From UBA969 sp041694635 (GTDB lineage Bacteria; Planctomycetota; Planctomycetia; Gemmatales; Gemmataceae), in contig JBDNHI010000098.1 in assembly GCA_041694635.1 (NCBI GenBank), positions 1-64,000 on the forward strand: 64,000 bases of DNA, read 5' to 3'. Below the pieces are notes generated by a model. The model was not told where the DNA came from. It did no database searches and was given only the letters and a program-made list of their open reading frames with translations. Positions within the stretch are counted from its first letter, which is position 1, and every line of letters begins with the position of its first letter. A program made the position numbers and the translations under genes. Positions 43,309 through 53,058 of this stretch are shown piece by piece.

Positions 43309-44520
43309 TTAGAAATCGGGAGTAACTTCTCCACCATCTTTACTGCCAAGGGCGTTGTAAGATATTTGACTGATTCCATCCGAAATAAATTTGATGGATC
43401 CATCTCCCATAGAAACTGAAACTCCACCGGTATGATAACTGTTAAAGCCTCTGGCTTGCCAAGTTTGTGCACCACAACCCAGTACACATGGGCTCCCCGC
43501 AGGTGCGAAGGCAAGCGCTTGGCCAAGTTGCATGCATGGTCGAAGATAATTTGGAGGAATCGAAGTGCCTGCAATAGACATGCCTTGATACCAACCAGAT
43601 TTGTTTCCCGTAGCATTTGAAACGGTGTGCCCAAGCATGATGGTATTTGAGAGGCCATCTGTAATATCCTTGGTACTAACGGTAGCTGTTTTGGAAGAAT
43701 TTGGTGCGGTACAGGTTCCAGTTCCAGCGGCCGCCGCCGGCCCCGCTGAGAAAAAGCCTCTGCCACCGCTGCCATCTTTTGCACCCCCAATAAAACCATC
43801 AGTAGGTTTTGGGGCACCGTCAGATACCAGTGGGTCCCCGCCGTTTCTGTAGCGCTGCCAAGAGCCTCTTGCAGTGTATTGGTCGCAACCATCGTCGCCA
43901 ACTTGTCCACCATTGGTAGCCCCATAAGGGTATCCCGAGCTTGTAGAGTAGCCATCTCCAAAAGATCCGGTGTAACAAGCGTGCATGGCATAAAACCTTG
44001 TTGCAGATGCAATATCAGGGACTGGGGGGTCATTTGGGGTAGTGCATCCCCATTGTGGTGCTCCATAAACACCGGTTGGGCCGATGGTTGAATAGTCGCT
44101 GTAGGTGTTAAAGGATGCAGGTTTTGGGTCAGACGAGCAATAAATTGTTTGGATTATTGCCATGCGTAAGGGTTGGAGAGATGCGGTTGAGTAACCCATG
44201 TTAAAATTAGGAATAAGCTTTGCCATGTTTTCTTGTTCAATGTAGGGAAGAAGTTTTGGAATCCAGCCCCAATTTCCTAAGCCGGTTTGTTCTCCAGTAG
44301 CCGCAACTTGCACCTGGGGGAAGGTATTGAAAGTGCCAAGGTAGTTATGCATGGCGAGTCCAAGTTGTTTTAAATTATTTGAGCATTTAGCTTTGCTAGC
44401 TGCTTCGCGAACTTTCTGCACTGCGGGAAGAAGTAAGCCAATAAGAATTCCAATGATTGCAATAACCACCAAAAGTTCAATAAGCGTGAAAGCTTTGTTG
44501 TTGGGTTTTAAGATTTTCAT
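43309..44520 (-). CDS. DUF1559 prepilin-like protein
   Basis: 403 residues. The N-terminus KAFTLIELLVVIAIIGILIGLL is a type IV prepilin or pseudopilin signal, with the usual Phe-Thr-Leu-Ile-Glu leader. The rest is the planctomycete DUF1559 domain (AVQKVREAASKAKCSNNLKQL, then long loops). The C-terminal half ends with the conserved H-X9-DG motif (SYHTGGVSVSMGDGSIKFISDG). These are abundant exported proteins of unknown function, likely part of a surface structure. It is flanked by two paralogous lipoproteins and read on the minus strand. Confidence 0.94.
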   Translation of the reverse strand: MKILKPNNKAFTLIELLVVIAIIGILIGLLLPAVQKVREAASKAKCSNNLKQLGLAMHNYLGTFNTFPQVQVAATGEQTGLGNWGWIPKLLPYIEQENMAKLIPNFNMGYSTASLQPLRMAIIQTIYCSSDPKPASFNTYSDYSTIGPTGVYGAPQWGCTTPNDPPVPDIASATRFYAMHACYTGSFGDGYSTSSGYPYGATNGGQVGDDGCDQYTARGSWQRYRNGGDPLVSDGAPKPTDGFIGGAKDGSGGRGFFSAGPAAAAGTGTCTAPNSSKTATVSTKDITDGLSNTIMLGHTVSNATGNKSGWYQGMSIAGTSIPPNYLRPCMQLGQALAFAPAGSPCVLGCGAQTWQARGFNSYHTGGVSVSMGDGSIKFISDGISQISYNALGSKDGGEVTPDF

Positions 44521-44536
44521 AAAATTTGCCTTTGGG

Positions 44537-44962
44537 TTATTCGGCCAGTTGAAAATTGATGATGTTGTTTTTCTTTTCTACTTCAGCAAATAGATTGGAA
44601 GTTTCTGGGTTAGCATAGCTAATAGGTGTTACCATTTTCCCCTGAACTCTTTGGTTATCATCTCTAGGAATAAAAGGCCCCCCTAGGTCTTCAAATGCCC
44701 GTATGGTAACAATATGCTTGCCTATTCTTGCCCCATCGTAAATTCGAAACGAAGTTAATTGATATTTGCCTTCGTTGTTTGTCGTTCCGATGGCAACTCG
44801 TATATCGTTTACTTCTGGAGCAAAAATAACCGTAGCGTTAGAAAGTGGTTTTCCGTTGAAAAAAACGGTCCCAGAGACAGGAGCAAGGCCATAATTTTCA
44901 CCACCGCAACCGATAGTGGTTGTCGCAATAACAAAACAAAAAAGCAGGTTGAAAATTCGCAT
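44537..44962 (-). CDS. Paralogous lipoprotein upstream of the DUF1559 gene
   Basis: 141 residues with lipobox IGCGG and the same CarboxypepD_reg-like domain as the gene at 42833. They share APVSGTVFF.GKPL.NAT and DGA(K/R)IGK near the same places, so they are tandem paralogues separated by the DUF1559 gene. It is first in the minus-strand order and probably co-transcribed. The role is inferred to be surface binding or assembly with the pseudopilin. Confidence 0.88.
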   Translation of the reverse strand: MRIFNLLFCFVIATTTIGCGGENYGLAPVSGTVFFNGKPLSNATVIFAPEVNDIRVAIGTTNNEGKYQLTSFRIYDGARIGKHIVTIRAFEDLGGPFIPRDDNQRVQGKMVTPISYANPETSNLFAEVEKKNNIINFQLAE

Positions 44963-45263
44963 GATAAACTTTTCGGCAGGGCAGTCTGTTTAACTATTAC
45001 TCAAGTATATTTATAAATTTATCCTATTACCCCAAAAAATCGTATTCTATTACAACCGAAATGTCAATTTATAATCAATTAAAGATTTGATACATTTATG
45101 ATTCTGCACTATTAATTTAAAGGAATGAGGCTTTTAATGTCGATAAGTAAAATTGATGTTTTACTCCTAACATGTTTTTGTTTGTATTTTTTTTATAAGG
45201 TGTTATAATATTTAAAGATAAGGTTTTTGTTACAGAGTGTTTCCCGCCTTGAGATTGGTTTAA
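44963..45263. other. Divergent promoter region
   Basis: Divergent gap between the lipoprotein gene and the DUF1549 gene. It contains the candidate promoter listed separately and a 23-codon frame (45137-45208) with a ribosome-site-like GAGG; the latter is too short to support as a gene. Confidence 0.5.
45182..45209 (+). promoter_or_regulatory. Candidate sigma-70-type promoter for the DUF1549 operon
   Basis: TTGTAT (45182-45187) and a perfect TATAAT (45204-45209) are separated by 16 bases, 55 bases before the ATG at 45264. This is a consensus match only; no experiment is implied. Confidence 0.5.
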
Positions 45264-47708
45264 ATGAAGTTCTACTTTACTGTAGTTTTGTTCGCTTTGT
45301 TTTCTAGCGGACTTGTTGTTGCTCAGTCGTCAAATTTAAAAATTGATCCCGCAAGTATTGAATTAAAAGGGCAGGGCGAGCAAATTCAAATTAGGGTCTT
45401 AAATTCTAAGGGCGAAGATGTCACTTCTGATTGCCAATTTAAATCACTTAATATTCAAACAGTAAAAGTCTCTTCCCGAGGGCAGGTTATTTCTGGCTTT
45501 GCAGGCCAGACTCAAATTGAAGTTTCGCAAGGAAAGTTATTTGAATTAGTTCCTGTAAAAATCATACAAGCAGATTTAGGGTTTAGCCCTTCCTTTGAAA
45601 AAGATATTCAACCAATTCTGACGCGTTATTCTTGTAATTCCGGTTCCTGTCACGGAAAGCAACGCGGCCAGAATGGCTTTCAATTATCGCTTCTTGGATT
45701 TGATAATGATTTTGATTTTTATTCTTTAACATCGGAATCGCGTGGCAGAAGGATTTTTCCTGCTTCGCCTGAAAACAGTTTGCTATTGAAAAAAGCTTCA
45801 GGGCAAGTTCCTCACGGTGGTGGAAAAAAATTACCGCAAGATGGTAATGCCTACGCACAAATCCTTAGTTGGCTAAAATCTGGCCAACTAAGAACCCAAT
45901 CTTCAGAACCAAAAGTTGAGTCCATTGAGATTTTTCCTTCCGAAGTTCGGCTTACCCCTAGCTCTAAATTGCAAATTAAAGTTGTTGCTAGATTATCTAA
46001 TGGCATAAGCCAAGATGTTACTCACCTTGCGGCTTTTCAATCGAGTGAAAGTGTTTTAGCATCGGTTGATGCTGATGGATTGGTGGTTGCGGGACCCCTG
46101 CCTGGCGAAGTTGCAGTTATGGCTCGGTTTATGGAAAAATTCAGCGTGCTTATGGTTACTATGCCCTTACCTGAAATAAACTCAGAAATAGTTAAAAGCA
46201 ATTTGCCTCGAAGGATTGATTCGCAGCATTTTATCGACCAATTGATTTCAGATAAATTGGAAAAATTAGGGTTGTCCCCTTCAAAACCAGCTTTGGATCA
46301 TACCTATTTACGAAGAGTTTACCTCGATTTAATAGGCAGGCTGCCTACTCTTGAAGAATCTCGATCTTGGCTTGCAGATACTGCTTCCGATAAAAAAGAA
46401 AAGTTGGTTTTAAAATTATTAGAGCGGCCCGACTACTCTGAATTTTGGGCAAATAAATGGGCTGATCTTCTTCGCCCTAATCCCTACCATGTTGGGATGA
46501 AAGCTGTCTTTATGCTTCACACTTGGCTCAGAGATTCTTTTAGAAAAAATCTTCCGTACGATCAATTCGCCCGACAGATTATTAGTGCTGAAGGCAGCAC
46601 CTTTCGAGATGGTGCAACCGTGGTGGTTCGAGATAAAAGACAACCCGATGAACTTACAACGGTGATAAGTCGATTGTTTTTAGGAATCAGGCTCGAATGT
46701 GCTAAGTGCCATCATCACCCCTTTGAAGTTTATGGTCAGGATGATTTTTATTCTTTTGCTGCATTTTTTGGACGAATAGGCAAAAAAGGAAATGGTATTT
46801 CTGCCCCAATTTCGGGTGGTGAAGAGATGTTCTTTTTGGCTAAAAAAGGTGATGTTAAACATCTAAGAACTGGGGAAGTGATGAAGCCTGCCCCACTAAA
46901 AGGTAAGGTTATGGAATTTTCTGAATCCGAAGACCCCAGAAAAGCTCTCGCTGCTTGGATCACTTCAGATGAAAACCCTATGTTTGCTAAAGCTGCGGTC
47001 AACCGGATTTGGGCAGATTTAATGGGCCGTGGTTTAGTTGACCCCGTTGACGACCTTCGTGCAACCAATCCTTCCAGTAATCAAGCACTTTTAGATGCTT
47101 TGGCAGATGATTTTCGTAAACATCATTACGATATAAAGCACTTGCTTTACACTATTACAACCTCGAAAGCTTATGGCTTATCTAGCGTTCCTAATGAAAG
47201 AAATAAGGGTGATACACGCAACTATTCAAGACATTATCGGAATCGACCAAGGGCAGAAGTTTTGCTGGATATGGTTTGTGATGTCACGGGCGTTGCCGAA
47301 AACTTTCCTGCAATGCCTGCGGGGTCTCGCGCAATGGAGATGTGGACCTTTCGTTCTGCATCTGAATTCTTAGATAGCTTTGGCAGGCCCGACCCAAATC
47401 AAGATCCCCCTTGCGAACGAAGTTCCGATTCTACCGTAGTACAAGCCCTTCATTTAATGAATGCTAAAAGTATTCAAGCTAAAATTTTGTCCGAAGAAGG
47501 AATTGCTTTTAAATTAGCAGCTAGCCCGATTGCTATGGAACTTGCAATTGAACAACTGTATCTTAGTTGTTACTGCAGGTTTCCTGCCAAGGAAGAACGG
47601 GATAGCGTTTTGAATATTGTGAAAACTAAAAGTCAGCCTAGAAAACAGGCTTTAGAAGATTTGCTTTGGGCCTTGATTAACTCGCCCGAATTTGTTCTTG
47701 TTGATTAG
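45264..47708 (+). CDS. DUF1549/DUF1553 cytochrome-like planctomycete protein
   Basis: 814 residues with a signal peptide. The N-terminal part has a bacterial-Ig-like segment (LKIDPASIELKGQGEQIQIRV). The family's CNSGSCHGKQRGQNGF motif follows; its CX4CH spacing is not a standard CXXCH heme site. A second Ig-like region (SIEIFPSEVRLTPSSKLQIKV) lies ahead of the DUF1549 domain (FIDQLISDKLEKLG, YLRRVYLDLIGRLPT, RLFLGIRLECAKCHHHPFE) and the DUF1553 C-terminal domain (AAVNRIWADLMGRGLVDPVDD). These exported proteins work with a DUF1501 partner, as here, probably in polysaccharide uptake or degradation. It is the first gene of a four-gene block. Confidence 0.93.
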   Translation: MKFYFTVVLFALFSSGLVVAQSSNLKIDPASIELKGQGEQIQIRVLNSKGEDVTSDCQFKSLNIQTVKVSSRGQVISGFAGQTQIEVSQGKLFELVPVKIIQADLGFSPSFEKDIQPILTRYSCNSGSCHGKQRGQNGFQLSLLGFDNDFDFYSLTSESRGRRIFPASPENSLLLKKASGQVPHGGGKKLPQDGNAYAQILSWLKSGQLRTQSSEPKVESIEIFPSEVRLTPSSKLQIKVVARLSNGISQDVTHLAAFQSSESVLASVDADGLVVAGPLPGEVAVMARFMEKFSVLMVTMPLPEINSEIVKSNLPRRIDSQHFIDQLISDKLEKLGLSPSKPALDHTYLRRVYLDLIGRLPTLEESRSWLADTASDKKEKLVLKLLERPDYSEFWANKWADLLRPNPYHVGMKAVFMLHTWLRDSFRKNLPYDQFARQIISAEGSTFRDGATVVVRDKRQPDELTTVISRLFLGIRLECAKCHHHPFEVYGQDDFYSFAAFFGRIGKKGNGISAPISGGEEMFFLAKKGDVKHLRTGEVMKPAPLKGKVMEFSESEDPRKALAAWITSDENPMFAKAAVNRIWADLMGRGLVDPVDDLRATNPSSNQALLDALADDFRKHHYDIKHLLYTITTSKAYGLSSVPNERNKGDTRNYSRHYRNRPRAEVLLDMVCDVTGVAENFPAMPAGSRAMEMWTFRSASEFLDSFGRPDPNQDPPCERSSDSTVVQALHLMNAKSIQAKILSEEGIAFKLAASPIAMELAIEQLYLSCYCRFPAKEERDSVLNIVKTKSQPRKQALEDLLWALINSPEFVLVD

Positions 47709-47738
47709 ATTTTCTGGCAGACCTAAAAGGATGCTTTT

Positions 47739-49055
47739 ATGAAAAATCCTATATCGAAATATTTGCCTTCAAGGCGTGATAGCCTTATCCTTGGTTTAGG
47801 TGGATTGCTCGGGGGAGGCTTTACCTCCTCTCTTCAAGCTAAATCACTAGCGACTAATAAAGCACAGGCCAAAAGTGTAATTCTTATTTGGCTTGATGGT
47901 GGGCCAACTCATTATGAAACTTTTGACCCAAAACCAAACGCTCCAGTCGAAATCCGCGGTTCTTTTACCCCTATAAGCACCAAGGTTCCTGGTGTTCAAT
48001 TTTCTCAGCATCTTCCTCAATTAGCTTCGATTGCAGATAAATTTGCTGTTATTCGTTCTGTTCAGCATGATCAGGGAAATCACGGCGCTGGCAATCACTA
48101 TATGATGACCGGGGCACCTCCCCGTATTCCCGTTGGTTGTGGAGCGTTTGTCAGTTTTCATCCCAGTATGGGCTCTGTTGTTTCATCTGAATTAGGCGCC
48201 CCCCCTGGGTTGCCACCTTATTTTTCTATGCCCTCTATGACCCGATCCGGGGGGCCGAATTTTCTTGGGGCTAAACATTCTCCATTCGTTGTCGATGGCA
48301 GCCCTAATAGTTCTTCTTTTCGCGTTCGCGATGTTACCCTTCCTAGCAACCTTGATGGTTCTCGTAAAGTTAACCGTGATGAAATGCGACAGGCGGTTGA
48401 TAAATTTGTCCGCTTTGCTGATAAACAGGTTGGCGACCCTGCTACTGCTATGGATGAGCATTACCGGCAAGGGCTTGATCTTATGCGATCCCCCGAGGCA
48501 CAAGCTGCTTTTGATATCCAACGAGAGTCTGACGCTGTACGAGAAACTTATGGCAGAAATGACCTCGGACAACGAGCACTTCTTGCGCGCAGATTAGTTG
48601 AAGCCGGAGTTCCTTTTATTGTTCTTAATGAAGGTGGCTGGGATCACCATACTAAGATTTTTCCAACTTTAGAAAAACGACTTCCTACCCTTGATGCTAC
48701 CATTGCTACCTTGATTAAAGATCTTGACCAGCGTGGTATGCTTGATACCACTATGGTTCTTGTCCTTGGAGAGTTCGGCCGAACTCCACAAATCAATAAG
48801 GATGGGGGACGCGATCACTGGTCTAATGCTATGTCTATTATGATGGCGGGTGGTGGAACCCCCGGCGGGTTGGTTGTAGGTGCTACCGATAAGCGAGGTT
48901 ATGCTGCATCTGAAAGAGTTCTTACCCCTGAAAATTTCTCTTCCACTATTTATTATAAATTAGGAATTGACCCAGCTAAAATTCTTTATGCACCGAATGG
49001 AAGGCCTTCACACATTGTAAGTATTTCAGAACCCATCAAGGAGCTTATGGGGTAA
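47739..49055 (+). CDS. DUF1501 exported protein
   Basis: 438 residues. The leader SRRDSLILGLGGLLGGG carries a twin-arginine pattern, so the protein is probably exported folded. The domain opens SVILIWLDGGPTHYETFDPK and contains VLVLGEFGRTPQINKDGGRDHW, the DUF1501 core related to the alkaline-phosphatase superfamily (metal-binding Asp/His). It is universally paired with DUF1549/DUF1553 proteins in planctomycetes. AAAGGA precedes the ATG. Its stop overlaps the next start (TAATG). Confidence 0.93.
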   Translation: MKNPISKYLPSRRDSLILGLGGLLGGGFTSSLQAKSLATNKAQAKSVILIWLDGGPTHYETFDPKPNAPVEIRGSFTPISTKVPGVQFSQHLPQLASIADKFAVIRSVQHDQGNHGAGNHYMMTGAPPRIPVGCGAFVSFHPSMGSVVSSELGAPPGLPPYFSMPSMTRSGGPNFLGAKHSPFVVDGSPNSSSFRVRDVTLPSNLDGSRKVNRDEMRQAVDKFVRFADKQVGDPATAMDEHYRQGLDLMRSPEAQAAFDIQRESDAVRETYGRNDLGQRALLARRLVEAGVPFIVLNEGGWDHHTKIFPTLEKRLPTLDATIATLIKDLDQRGMLDTTMVLVLGEFGRTPQINKDGGRDHWSNAMSIMMAGGGTPGGLVVGATDKRGYAASERVLTPENFSSTIYYKLGIDPAKILYAPNGRPSHIVSISEPIKELMG

Positions 49056-50653
49056 TGCGCTGCTTATGGATTACCTTTGCATTTTTGTTTATTGGATTTC
49101 CAAGTTTTATTTGGGCCGCTCCTCCTATTCTTACGGGTGTTTTTCCTGCCGGTGGACAGCAGGGGACTTCAGTTAAGTCAACACTTTATGGTGGCTTTCC
49201 TGAATGGCCTGTTCAAATTTGGACTAATTCTACCGATATCACTATTGAATCAAATAAGACAAGCGGAGTACTTGATTTTAAAATAAGCCCCAGAGCTACT
49301 CCCGGTCCAAAATTATTCAGGCTTTTTAATAAAGATGGTGCATCTGCTGTTAAATCTTTTTGGGTTGGAAACATTCCTGAAATTGAAGAAATCGAACCTA
49401 ACAACACCAGTGCCAAACCTCAAATGGTAGGCACTGGCCCTATCTTAATTAATGGGAAACTTGGAATTGATGGCGACACCGATTCTTTTGCTATCGATGC
49501 TAAAAAAGGCCAAACGATTGTTGCTCACTTGTTAGGAAACCACGGCCTTGAATCTCCTATGGATGCGGTTCTTCAAATCGTATCGCCTGAAGGATTTATT
49601 TTAGCTGAAAATCACGATAGATTTAGTCTCGACCCTTTTATTTCTTTTAATGTTCTTTCTTCTGGGCTTTATAGGGTTAGGGTTTTTGCTTTTCCATCGA
49701 CTCCAGATACTACCATTCGTTTTTCTGGGAGCTTTTCCTATATCTACCGTTTAACCATTACTACCGGCCCATACCTTGATCATGTTTTCCCTCTTGCTTA
49801 TCAAATAAGTAAACCTCAGAGTTTTCAAATCCGGGGCTGGAACCTTTCGAAAAATCTAACGAATATAAGTTCTGACCTTCCATTAACTATAAATGGTTCA
49901 CGAATTTTTAAACCGGGCCTAGCGGGGACTTTCTTGGTTTTGCCTACTGCTTTTAATTCCCTTATCTTTCCTCCAGAAAAAAAATTAATGCAAATTGATG
50001 GACCTTGTATTGTCAGTGGGTGTCTTCATACAGAAAAAGAAAACGCATTTGAACTTATGTTTAAAAAAGGTGATAAGTACAAAATTAAAATTGAAGCAAG
50101 GTCGATTGGTTCCGATCTTGACCCTGTTCTTATTCAAATGGATGCGAAGGGTAAAGAAATTAAACGAATTGATGATGAGGGAAATGCTAACCGTGATCCT
50201 GCTTTAGATGTTAATTCCATAGGTGAACCTATCCTTATTCGTGTCGCAGATTTATACCAACATACTGGAGAAACCTATTACTACCGTATAAGCATTATCC
50301 CTTTAAAACCCGATTTTGATTTTTCGGTTGAAGGTGAAAGTTTTACCTCTAAAGAAAATAAGCTTGTTGAAATACCTGTAAAGATTACTCGAAATCTTGG
50401 CTTTGCAGATGATATTGTTATTAAGGTGATCGATTTACCTAAAGGCTGGACTACGGAAGAAATTAAAATTAATGTAAAGGTAGCAAATCCGATAAAGTTA
50501 ATCGTTACCCCTAGTGAAAAAGCAGAACCTGGTTTTTTTAAAGTACTAGCTAAATCTGGCGATACTTCCAAGTCGAGTATGCGTTTCCTTCCAGCACAAG
50601 AATCGTCGATTGATCATTTTTTTCTCTTCAAAGAAGTAAAAGAGAAGAAATAA
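49055..50653 (+). CDS. Exported PPC-domain protein
   Basis: 532 residues with a signal peptide ending near IWAAP. A first beta domain (LTGVFPAGGQQGTSVKSTLYGG) is followed by a bacterial pre-peptidase C-terminal domain. EIEEIEPNNTSAKPQ leads into GDTDSFAIDAKKGQTIVAHLL, and IASxx strands end near YIYRLTI. A further PPC-like stretch lies near 330-420. These domains are carbohydrate- or surface-binding modules. The start overlaps the DUF1501 stop by one base, so the three genes are coupled. It probably forms a complex on the cell surface with its partners. Confidence 0.88.
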   Translation: MRCLWITFAFLFIGFPSFIWAAPPILTGVFPAGGQQGTSVKSTLYGGFPEWPVQIWTNSTDITIESNKTSGVLDFKISPRATPGPKLFRLFNKDGASAVKSFWVGNIPEIEEIEPNNTSAKPQMVGTGPILINGKLGIDGDTDSFAIDAKKGQTIVAHLLGNHGLESPMDAVLQIVSPEGFILAENHDRFSLDPFISFNVLSSGLYRVRVFAFPSTPDTTIRFSGSFSYIYRLTITTGPYLDHVFPLAYQISKPQSFQIRGWNLSKNLTNISSDLPLTINGSRIFKPGLAGTFLVLPTAFNSLIFPPEKKLMQIDGPCIVSGCLHTEKENAFELMFKKGDKYKIKIEARSIGSDLDPVLIQMDAKGKEIKRIDDEGNANRDPALDVNSIGEPILIRVADLYQHTGETYYYRISIIPLKPDFDFSVEGESFTSKENKLVEIPVKITRNLGFADDIVIKVIDLPKGWTTEEIKINVKVANPIKLIVTPSEKAEPGFFKVLAKSGDTSKSSMRFLPAQESSIDHFFLFKEVKEKK

Positions 50654-50676
50654 AGGTTTAAATTTTAAGGGATAAA

Positions 50677-51495
50677 ATGATTATAAAATTTTTTCCGATT
50701 CAGTATTATTTTGTTACCTTTGTTTTGATTTCATCTGTTGCAATTGCTCAGCCAAAAAAATTGCTGTTACCGGGCGAAACTTTCACTGTTTCTAACAGGC
50801 CTGCTTTTATTTTTATGCCTGAAGATGCTAAAAAATCTTCTCCACAACCTTGGGTTTGCTATGCGCCTACGCTTCCAGGTTACCCTGATTCCCACGAAAA
50901 ATGGATGCACGAACAGTTCTTGAAAGCCGGCGTCGCTGTTGCTGGTATTGATGTGGGTGAAGGTTATGGCAGCCCAAAAAGTAATGAACTTTTCTCCGCT
51001 CTTCATCAGGAACTTGTTCAAAAAAAAGATTTCTCAACAAAACCTTGTTTGTTTGGCAGAAGTCGTGGCGGGTTATGGGTTACTAGTTGGGCTATCGAAA
51101 ATCCTACTAAAGTAGCTGGCATTATTGGTATTTATCCAGTTTTTGATTTTCGAACTTACCCCGGCATTGATAAAACTGCTCTTTCTTATGGGCTAGCAAA
51201 ATCCGAACTTGAAAAAAAACAAAAAGATCTTAACCCAATCGAGAAAGTTGGAGTTCTTGCCAAGGCTAGGATTCCTGTCGCACTCATTCATGGCGACATC
51301 GATAAAGTAGTTCCTTTGAAAGAAAATTCCGAGGAGTTTCTAAATAAATACAAGCAAGAAAATCAGCAAGACTTAGTTAAACTAATTATTATTAAGGGGC
51401 AGGGTCATAACCATTTCGAAGGGTTTTTTAATTCTCAAGAACTAGTTGATTTTGCAATTAAGTGTGCCAAACTTGGTGCCAAGAATGGTAAGTAA
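50677..51495 (+). CDS. Secreted alpha/beta-hydrolase
   Basis: 272 residues with a signal peptide ending near AIAQP. The nucleophile elbow is GRSRGG (Ser in the GxSxG position). The acid lies in ALIHGDIDKVVPL and the His in GQGHNHFEG, giving a complete catalytic triad in order. The prolyl-oligopeptidase/dienelactone-hydrolase-like fold suggests an esterase or peptidase. It follows the PPC protein by 24 bases with AAGGGA upstream, as the last gene of the DUF1549 operon. The substrate is unknown. Confidence 0.88.
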   Translation: MIIKFFPIQYYFVTFVLISSVAIAQPKKLLLPGETFTVSNRPAFIFMPEDAKKSSPQPWVCYAPTLPGYPDSHEKWMHEQFLKAGVAVAGIDVGEGYGSPKSNELFSALHQELVQKKDFSTKPCLFGRSRGGLWVTSWAIENPTKVAGIIGIYPVFDFRTYPGIDKTALSYGLAKSELEKKQKDLNPIEKVGVLAKARIPVALIHGDIDKVVPLKENSEEFLNKYKQENQQDLVKLIIIKGQGHNHFEGFFNSQELVDFAIKCAKLGAKNGK

Positions 51496-51522
51496 TTTAA
51501 GTTTAGAAATAAAAACTTAAGA

Positions 51523-52890
51523 TTATTTTGCCTCTGTTTTAAAAGTTTTAAATCGTGTTTTAAGTGAATCAAGTTTTGCTTGATGTGTAGGATTTTTCGC
51601 CAAATTATTTTCTTCAAATGGATCATTTTTGAGGTCAAATAATTCTTCATAGTCGAAGTCGGGCCAGTAAATATACTTAAAATCTTTTTGCACGAGAGCT
51701 TCAGAGGCGGGTATAAAATCTTTATTTTTTAGCATTGCGTGTTCATAGAAAAATTCTTGCCGCCAATCTTTGATGTCTCCCTTGATATACCAAGGCGAAA
51801 AATCTCTCCCTTGCATTGTTTTTGGCGCTTTTAACTTGGTTGCGCTTAGAATCGTTGGGGCTAAATCTACATTAAGTATAAAATCGTTGTTTGTTTTCCC
51901 TGCCATTGCCTTGGGCATTCTTGGATCAAGAACAATCAAAGGTACTCGGATGCTTTCTTGGTAGGGGTACCATTTATCCGCAAGCCCGTGTTCCCCGTGA
52001 AAATAGCCGTTGTCGGTTGTAAAGATGACAAGTGTATTTTCTAGTAGTTTTTGTTTTTCAAGTTCATCTAAAATTTTTCCACAAGTAGCGTCAACTTCTG
52101 AAGCAAGCCGATAATAATTTTTCATGTATTCTTGATACTTGCTGGGGGACTCAAAGCGCCAGTGCCAACGCTTTCTTCCTTCATTTTTTTCATTTGCAAT
52201 AAACTCGGGCAACTTCTTGAAAGATTCTTCATTAGCGGTTTTTGGTATTGGAATTTGTTGATCTTTATATAAGTCTAGGCTTGTTGGTTGTGGTAGGTAT
52301 TGTTTTGGGTTTCCATCCACTGCGTGAGTAGCAAAAAAAGCAACCGTTAAACAAAAGGGCTTTCCTTCGGGCTTCTTTTTCAAAAAGTCTAAAGAATCAT
52401 TTTCGTTTTTTTGGGTTACATGGATCATTGAACCATCAGGCTGTTTATACCAATGGTTTCCCGCATAACTTTTGCCATAATCAAATTTATCTGCAGGAAA
52501 ATTACCATTATGCCATTTCCCAATATGTCCTACATAATAACCGTTATCCTTTAATATTCCGGGGTAAGTTTCTTGCCAAGGAGTTTTGAACATAAGAAAT
52601 GTTGGATTACCGTGCCTAGACATCCACTGACCTGTTAATAGGGTCGCTCGACTAACTCCACAAATCGAAGTTGTAACGCAATTATGCGTAAAACGGAACC
52701 CATCAGCTGCAAGTTTATCAAGTCGAGGAGTTTTTACTACCAAGTTTCCTGCACAACCTAGCGTATCGTGACGCCAATCGTCTGCATAAAGGATAACGAT
52801 GTTCATAGGTTTTTCAGCGATTAACGCTGGGGTGTGAATTACTAAGAAACTGATAAAAGATGTAAATAATACAATCAAATGCTTAAACAT
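51523..52890 (-). CDS. Secreted sulfatase with CGVSR signature
   Basis: 455 residues with a signal peptide ending near ALIAEKP. IVILYADDWRHD provides the metal-binding Asp pair, and TTDNGYFHGEHGLADKW the remaining ligands. The formylglycine motif reads CGVSRATLLTGQ: C-x-V-S-R where the textbook motif has Pro or Ala in the third place. It is otherwise intact, so an active enzyme of the Cys type is likely. It is convergent with the DUF1549-operon hydrolase and 27 bases away, pointing to a joint sulfated-polysaccharide task. Confidence 0.91.
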   Translation of the reverse strand: MFKHLIVLFTSFISFLVIHTPALIAEKPMNIVILYADDWRHDTLGCAGNLVVKTPRLDKLAADGFRFTHNCVTTSICGVSRATLLTGQWMSRHGNPTFLMFKTPWQETYPGILKDNGYYVGHIGKWHNGNFPADKFDYGKSYAGNHWYKQPDGSMIHVTQKNENDSLDFLKKKPEGKPFCLTVAFFATHAVDGNPKQYLPQPTSLDLYKDQQIPIPKTANEESFKKLPEFIANEKNEGRKRWHWRFESPSKYQEYMKNYYRLASEVDATCGKILDELEKQKLLENTLVIFTTDNGYFHGEHGLADKWYPYQESIRVPLIVLDPRMPKAMAGKTNNDFILNVDLAPTILSATKLKAPKTMQGRDFSPWYIKGDIKDWRQEFFYEHAMLKNKDFIPASEALVQKDFKYIYWPDFDYEELFDLKNDPFEENNLAKNPTHQAKLDSLKTRFKTFKTEAK

Positions 52891-53058
52891 AAGAATTCTC
52901 GTGGAAAAGTATTACGAAACACTATGTTAAACCATTATTATTAGAATAAAAATTTATTTGCTCTAACTTTTTCAAGAAAATTAATAATTTCAATTGTAAA
53001 ATTGTTAAATAAATACGAAGATAAACTAAGTTAATCCCACCTTTTTTAGGAGATCGCT

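Noticed and set aside
45137..45208. 23-codon hydrophobic frame with a GAGG site
   Set aside because: It is too short to support, overlaps a better promoter match, and no homology can be judged.
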